Source: Dactylellina haptotyla
Lineage: Eukaryota > Ascomycota > Orbiliomycetes > Orbiliales > Orbiliaceae
NCBI GenBank assembly: GCA_031310005.1
Contig: CM062379.1
Coordinates: forward strand, 6,510,001-6,574,000
Direction: 5' to 3'
DNA: 64,000 nt
Shown here: in pieces, positions 60,001-64,000 of the stretch
Layout: every line of letters starts with the position of its first letter
Position numbering within the stretch: position 1 is the first letter of the stretch
Program-made: the position numbers and the translations under genes
Notes under the pieces: model-generated
What the model saw: only the letters and a program-made list of their open reading frames with translations
Told to the model about the DNA's origin: nothing
The model's database searches: none

Positions 60001-62935
60001 AGAGTTTGTGTTTTGGAAGTATTTTGCAAGCTTTTCAAACGCAGCTTTTGGCTTCTCTATGGTCTCCAAGCTATCAACCAAATCTCGGATGGTCTTCAAG
60101 ACCTTTTCAGCTTCTTTCTGGGCTGCACTATCGACATCTTTATCATGTTCGTCGATAAAGCTTCGAGCTCGGACAATGATCCATTGATCAACAGTCAAGT
60201 TAATACTGGCAGTGAGATGGCGAATGGAAGATGATTCCGAAGCTGAAGAGGACTCATCGTCGTCTTCGTCGTTGGTTTCTTCGTTTTCATCCTCGCTCTT
60301 GTTCGAGTTATCGGAACCGCTGACAGGGTCTTTCACAATTGGTTCCGGAGCAGATTCGAATGTTTCCTTGTCATCTCTCATAGCGTCCTCATCTTCTTCA
60401 TCATCCTCATTATTGCTATCATCACTATCCTCCGGGAGATTAAGTTCCTGCTCCGCCAGCTTTCTAATTTCGGAAATGACACCTTCCCGGTGGAAATGGT
60501 ATCGATAAATTTCGGGGAGTCGGCGAAGGAGTAATTCGGATAGTTGAAGAGCACCAGCAATCAAAGATGGGTGATCCTTCTGTGAGAGAATTGAAGCTAA
60601 AAAGGAGGCATACTGGACATTAGAAAGTGAGTCTTTGAGCATCTCGACATCGAGGTTAACGATCATCTTGAGCTGGCAGCCGAGAACTTTTTGTCGGACT
60701 TGTAGATTGACGGTGCTGAGATACGTGTCCGTGAGGGTCGGAAGAAGAACAATAGCGAAACGCCGAAGCTCAGGCTGGCATGATTTGAGTAGCTCAGTAC
60801 GTTTCTCATTGGTCTTATCTTCAGGACTAGGCCGGTAGGTCGAGAACTCGGAGACTCCTGGTACATTGAATATCTCATCTAAACAGGACTTGTCAGTATT
60901 CATCGCGGAAGAGAAGTGTGAAATTACGTACCTTCAGGGAGCCCAGGAAGCAATTCACTAATGACGTTGAGGGTCTCGGTGACTTGCTCCTTTGGTCGAT
61001 GAATCAAGGCCTGCATGATCATGACGCGATCAACTTTGAGGGCAAAATCTTCAGTAGCAGCTGGAGGAGAAACTCCGGTCATTATCTGATACAAGGTCTC
61101 TGTGATGTTCATTTCGAACATGGCGACAGAGAGTCTTGGGCTTGATTTGGCGAGTATACTCAGGACGCGGATGAATTGTGTATGGATATGCTGGCCCACG
61201 AGATTGGTAGTGCCAGGCAGGAGGAGCTGAAGCATAGCTCTCAAAAGATCCTTCGATACTAATTCCTCTAGTTTATCCGACTGGTGTCTGAAACTCTCCA
61301 CGATTCTAGAGATACACAGGCAACCCTGCTCAACCACTTTTTGGTCGCTACTATTGAGCACCCCGAGTAGGATAGGCATTACATCTCGCACCGTTGGGAA
61401 CGAGTCCTCGGGGATATTCCGGCAGCAGTTGGCAGCCGTGGTTACAGCAGTTCTTTGGACATTAGTGGAGAAGAAGTCCAGGAAGTTTAAGCATGCGACT
61501 AAGCCGCCTTCACGGATGATAGATGTGGGATACTCATGGGATATCTTTTCCAAAGTCTATAAGTTAAATCTAAGGTTAGCATCATTGAGTCCTTCGGTTG
61601 GTGAACGAAAACAAAAAGCACGAGGCACGTGGAACGAACACTTAGAGCTTGCTCTGCAAGGTCGATATATTGGATTTCAAGAAGCTTTTGGCACAGAACT
61701 GGGACAGCACCCCCGTACACGACGTTGGAGGTTGCCGAGGGTAACGCCTCCATAAGGTTCGCAAGGCAGCGACAGGCAAGGAGCATCAGTTCCGGATTCT
61801 CACTGCCAAACATATCTGGCTCACTCATGATTATAACCAGCTCCTTAACAAACTGGTCTGTAGCGATATTGCCGGACAAGCTGTCCTCGTTTGCCATTAA
61901 TAAGATTTCTGATAGTTCCTGCAGGGCAAGCATTTGGATGGTTATGTCCTCTTTATTCTTGAGATTGTTGAGAATATCCCTGAGGCGGGTGGGGATGCCC
62001 GATAACATTCCCGTCAAAGCCCTCATGGACTGTGACAGGCTGCGGTGAGAGAATCCATCGTACATGTCATCATCATCTACATCTCTCTCATAATCTTCAT
62101 TATTGCCGTTTTCTTCTTCCTCTGCTGCGGGGGGCTCGGCAGGTGGAGGGTTGTCACCCATATCCTCGTCCTCATCTTCTTCTGGGTGCTTGTCTTTTTC
62201 GGCCATCAAATCGTTGGTCGCTATCTCGGGGTCAACCTTCGAGTCATTGTTCTCTTTCCGTTTTGATTTCTTCACGGCTGGAGTCGGGGTTGCGGGAGGT
62301 TGGGATTCAGACTTCTTCTCGTGAGCCTGGCGCTTAGCACTCTGTGACCGGCCGGTGCTAGATGGCGTGGTTGTAGATTGCTTTTTCGAGCGAGAGGATT
62401 TTCGAGGTGTGGGTGTTTCGGGAGCATCTACCGGCGAAGAGACGTTTGGAACCTCCCCTTTACTAAATTTTGTCAAGTTATTTGGTCAGTTATATTAGAT
62501 CCTGAATGACGTGTTTTTCTTTCCGGAGGGTGAGTGAGGGGAGGGGCAACGTTGCACAGACCTGCTTCCAGACATCTCGAAGTCTTCGGAGAAGCGTGCT
62601 CTCTTACGAGCGGAACGCGTGAGAACCTTCGAAGAGGCCGGCGAGTCGGCCGGGGGAGATTGGGGAGGCGGTGAGAGTTGATCTGGCAGTCCTCGGGTCC
62701 TTATACGCTTAGAGATAGGTTCCTCGGAGTTCTGGGAGGGTTCGTCGATATCTTGGGATATCGAGACGGATTTACGCTTCTGCTGCCGACGGGCTCTTGG
62801 GCTGGGAGTTATCGGCGGCTGGCTGGGTGTCGATGACGATGCGGGGATGGAGGTGGATGATGAGGCGGTTGGAGGCTGAGATGAATCTGCCGAGTGTCTG
62901 CCAGCTGTAGACCTGGTCTGTCTGCGACTCTGCAT
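57053..62935 (-). CDS. ufd4: HECT E3 ubiquitin ligase, Ufd4/TRIP12 type
   Basis: Exons 62935-62562, 62462-61640, 61556-60932, 60878-57513, 57457-57308 and 57249-57053 encode 1844 residues. Ufd4-type ligases add ubiquitin chains in the ubiquitin-fusion-degradation and N-degron pathways. The N-terminus is Ser/Pro/Lys-rich with nuclear-signal-like basic blocks, then acidic. An armadillo-like region follows (LAEQALSTLEKISHEYPTSI, GGLVACLNFLDFFSTNVQRT, AANCCRNIPED). The middle has Glu/Asp tracts (DDSNNEDDEEDED). The C-terminal HECT domain has VLEVEYFEEVGTGLGPTLEF, RLIDISFNSNFFRG and LQFVTGSPKLPIGGF, with the catalytic cysteine C1811 in PSVMTCVNYLKLPDY, and ends GAFHLS. The fungal protein is longer than the yeast one mainly through disordered linkers. 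Introns are 53-99 bp. Confidence 0.96.
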
Positions 62936-63339
62936 GAGAATTAAACGTTTCCTCTCCTCAAGTCTTCACTTAATGCTCAAAACAGCACCGACGAACGATT
63001 TTCTAGGAGAACGATAGGGGACGGTGATTGTGATTGTGATGGTGAGGGTGATGGTGATTAGGGTAGAATGTGGGAGGACGGTGGTTTGGCAGCGGCGATG
63101 ACAAAGTGCTGCGGCTTTTGCTTGCTTGGACTCGTTGTGACGGGTTGCGTGGTTGTCTCGAGTAAAGATGGCGGAAGCCTATTGTTGGGTTGAAAAGGAC
63201 GCATGTAAGGAGATATGCAAAACCAGCTGGCGATGTGAACGAGGACGAGAGGGAACAGAACAGGAACGGGGCCAGGAGCACGAGCGAGAACGGAACAGGA
63301 ACAGGGATGGAGAAGATATCAATATCAATCTAATCAAAT

Positions 63340-63412
63340 TACCAGAAAGAGGGGGCGAGAGAGGGGAGAGGGGAGAGGGAATGGAAAGAGGAAGGAAGGA
63401 AGCAAAAGAGAG
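63340..63412. repeat. GA-rich polypurine tract
   Basis: About 70 bases almost free of pyrimidines (GAGAGGGG and GGAAGGAAGG words). On the sense strand of UFD4 it is a CT-rich tract, a common core-promoter feature in filamentous fungi. Confidence 0.7.
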
Positions 63413-63587
63413 ACAGCCCTTCCAATAAAGGACAAAGGCTGGATCGATTGATTTACACGCCCGCGGCAAGCGTCCCCAAAAGACGGTCAGGTCACCAACA
63501 GCTGCTGGGGGGGACGGGAACCAGGCAAGGGCGTTGTGACGGTTCGGGAATGAGGTGGAACAATCGGAGGGGGATGGTTGGTCGGCT

Positions 63588-63695
63588 GGAGGTTGTGGAG
63601 GTTGTGACGGAGGCGGTGGAGGAGGAGTGGAGGAGTGGTGGTGGTGGTGGTGGAGGGTGTGTTGGTGGAAGGGGAGCAAAGGTGGTGGGGTTGGT
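63588..63695. repeat. GGT/GGA-rich tract upstream of UFD4
   Basis: A G-rich stretch with very few C residues on the plus strand, including a run of GGT repeats at about 63627-63653. Multiple GG and GGGG runs could fold into a G-quadruplex. It resembles the tracts at 41199-41349 upstream of the Roadblock gene. Confidence 0.65.
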
Positions 63696-64000
63696 ATGTA
63701 GGGCTCTGGATGGAGGCAGGACGGACGTATGTCATGCAAGTCATACGGACCAGCTAACACCGGGGTTCGTTCGAGGGCCGGGGTCGAGACGGATACAGGA
63801 ATACATGTATCTCTACACACGCGCACGCATACTACGAGATGGGAGCCAGGATAAACGTACCTTGGGGGGACAACTACGTCGACGGCGGCGGTAGTCAGAG
63901 TTATTATCGCGAGAGTTGGTTTGGGAAGTTGAAAAGGAAGAAGAAGGTTGGTCGGTTGGATGGATGGATAGGTTGATATTCGAGGTGACGTTTCAAACGG

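Larger units (their letters stand above)
62936..64000 (-). promoter_or_regulatory. UFD4 5' leader and promoter, right edge
   Basis: No gene is recognised. The sense (minus) strand is pyrimidine-rich opposite the GA tract at 63340-63412 and ACC-rich opposite GGT repeats at 63588-63695. Long open frames (63179-63826 minus, 63448-63894 plus) translate to His/Pro/Ser or Gly/Val repeats and are low complexity. Confidence 0.5.

Noticed and set aside
63179-63826. Minus frame of 215 codons at the right edge
   Set aside because: His/Pro/Ser repeats that reflect GGT and GA tracts in the UFD4 leader.
1-64000. CRISPR arrays, bacterial operons, ribosomal RNA genes
   Set aside because: The window is eukaryotic with spliced genes; no regularly spaced repeats or rRNA-like sequence were seen.

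Overview
This window is nuclear DNA of a filamentous ascomycete (Pezizomycotina). The signs are spliced eukaryotic genes with GT-AG introns, an HP1-type chromodomain protein, a DUF1752/DUF3295 protein, a C3H1 plus CHY zinc-finger protein of fungal type, and a family of small fungal Myb-like proteins. Several conserved genes are intron-rich: the CCT-epsilon gene has 9 exons and the CHY gene 13. Some introns are 200-460 bp. This leans towards an early-diverging class such as Pezizomycetes or Orbiliomycetes, but the class assignment is inference.

Layout, left to right. (1) 881-6466, minus: a CCCH/CHY zinc-finger gene that can be assembled only by joining 13 exons, four of them 27 nt or shorter, one of 9 nt. 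(2) 6467-15876: about 9.4 kb without a recognisable gene. (3) 15877-17486, minus: a DUF1752/DUF3295 protein. (4) 17487-32395: about 14.9 kb without a gene I can establish, although a few open stretches could be exons. (5) 32396-44000: housekeeping genes: cct5 (minus), divergent from an HP1 homologue (plus), then cytochrome b5 (minus) and a Roadblock/LAMTOR2-like protein (minus). (6) 43851-48821: five small paralogous Myb-like genes, two minus then three plus, all with one intron at the same place. (7) 49368-62935: a compact stretch with an ArfGAP (plus), a BSD-domain protein (plus), a mitochondrial PPR protein (minus) and a large Ufd4/TRIP12-type HECT ubiquitin ligase (minus).

The named genes do not form one pathway. 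They cover protein folding (cct5), heterochromatin (HP1), redox at the ER or mitochondrial surface (cytochrome b5), lysosome/vacuole TORC1 signalling (LAMTOR2-like), membrane traffic (ArfGAP), mitochondrial RNA work (PPR) and ubiquitin-dependent degradation (Ufd4). The less ordinary parts are the micro-exon CHY gene, the Myb-like cluster with a repeated TAGGTATC element in front of one member, and the contrast between the loose left part (deserts, long introns) and the compact right part (introns of roughly 50-100 bp). All exon models were made by eye from splice signals, reading phase and family resemblance. Every multi-exon model sums to a multiple of three.
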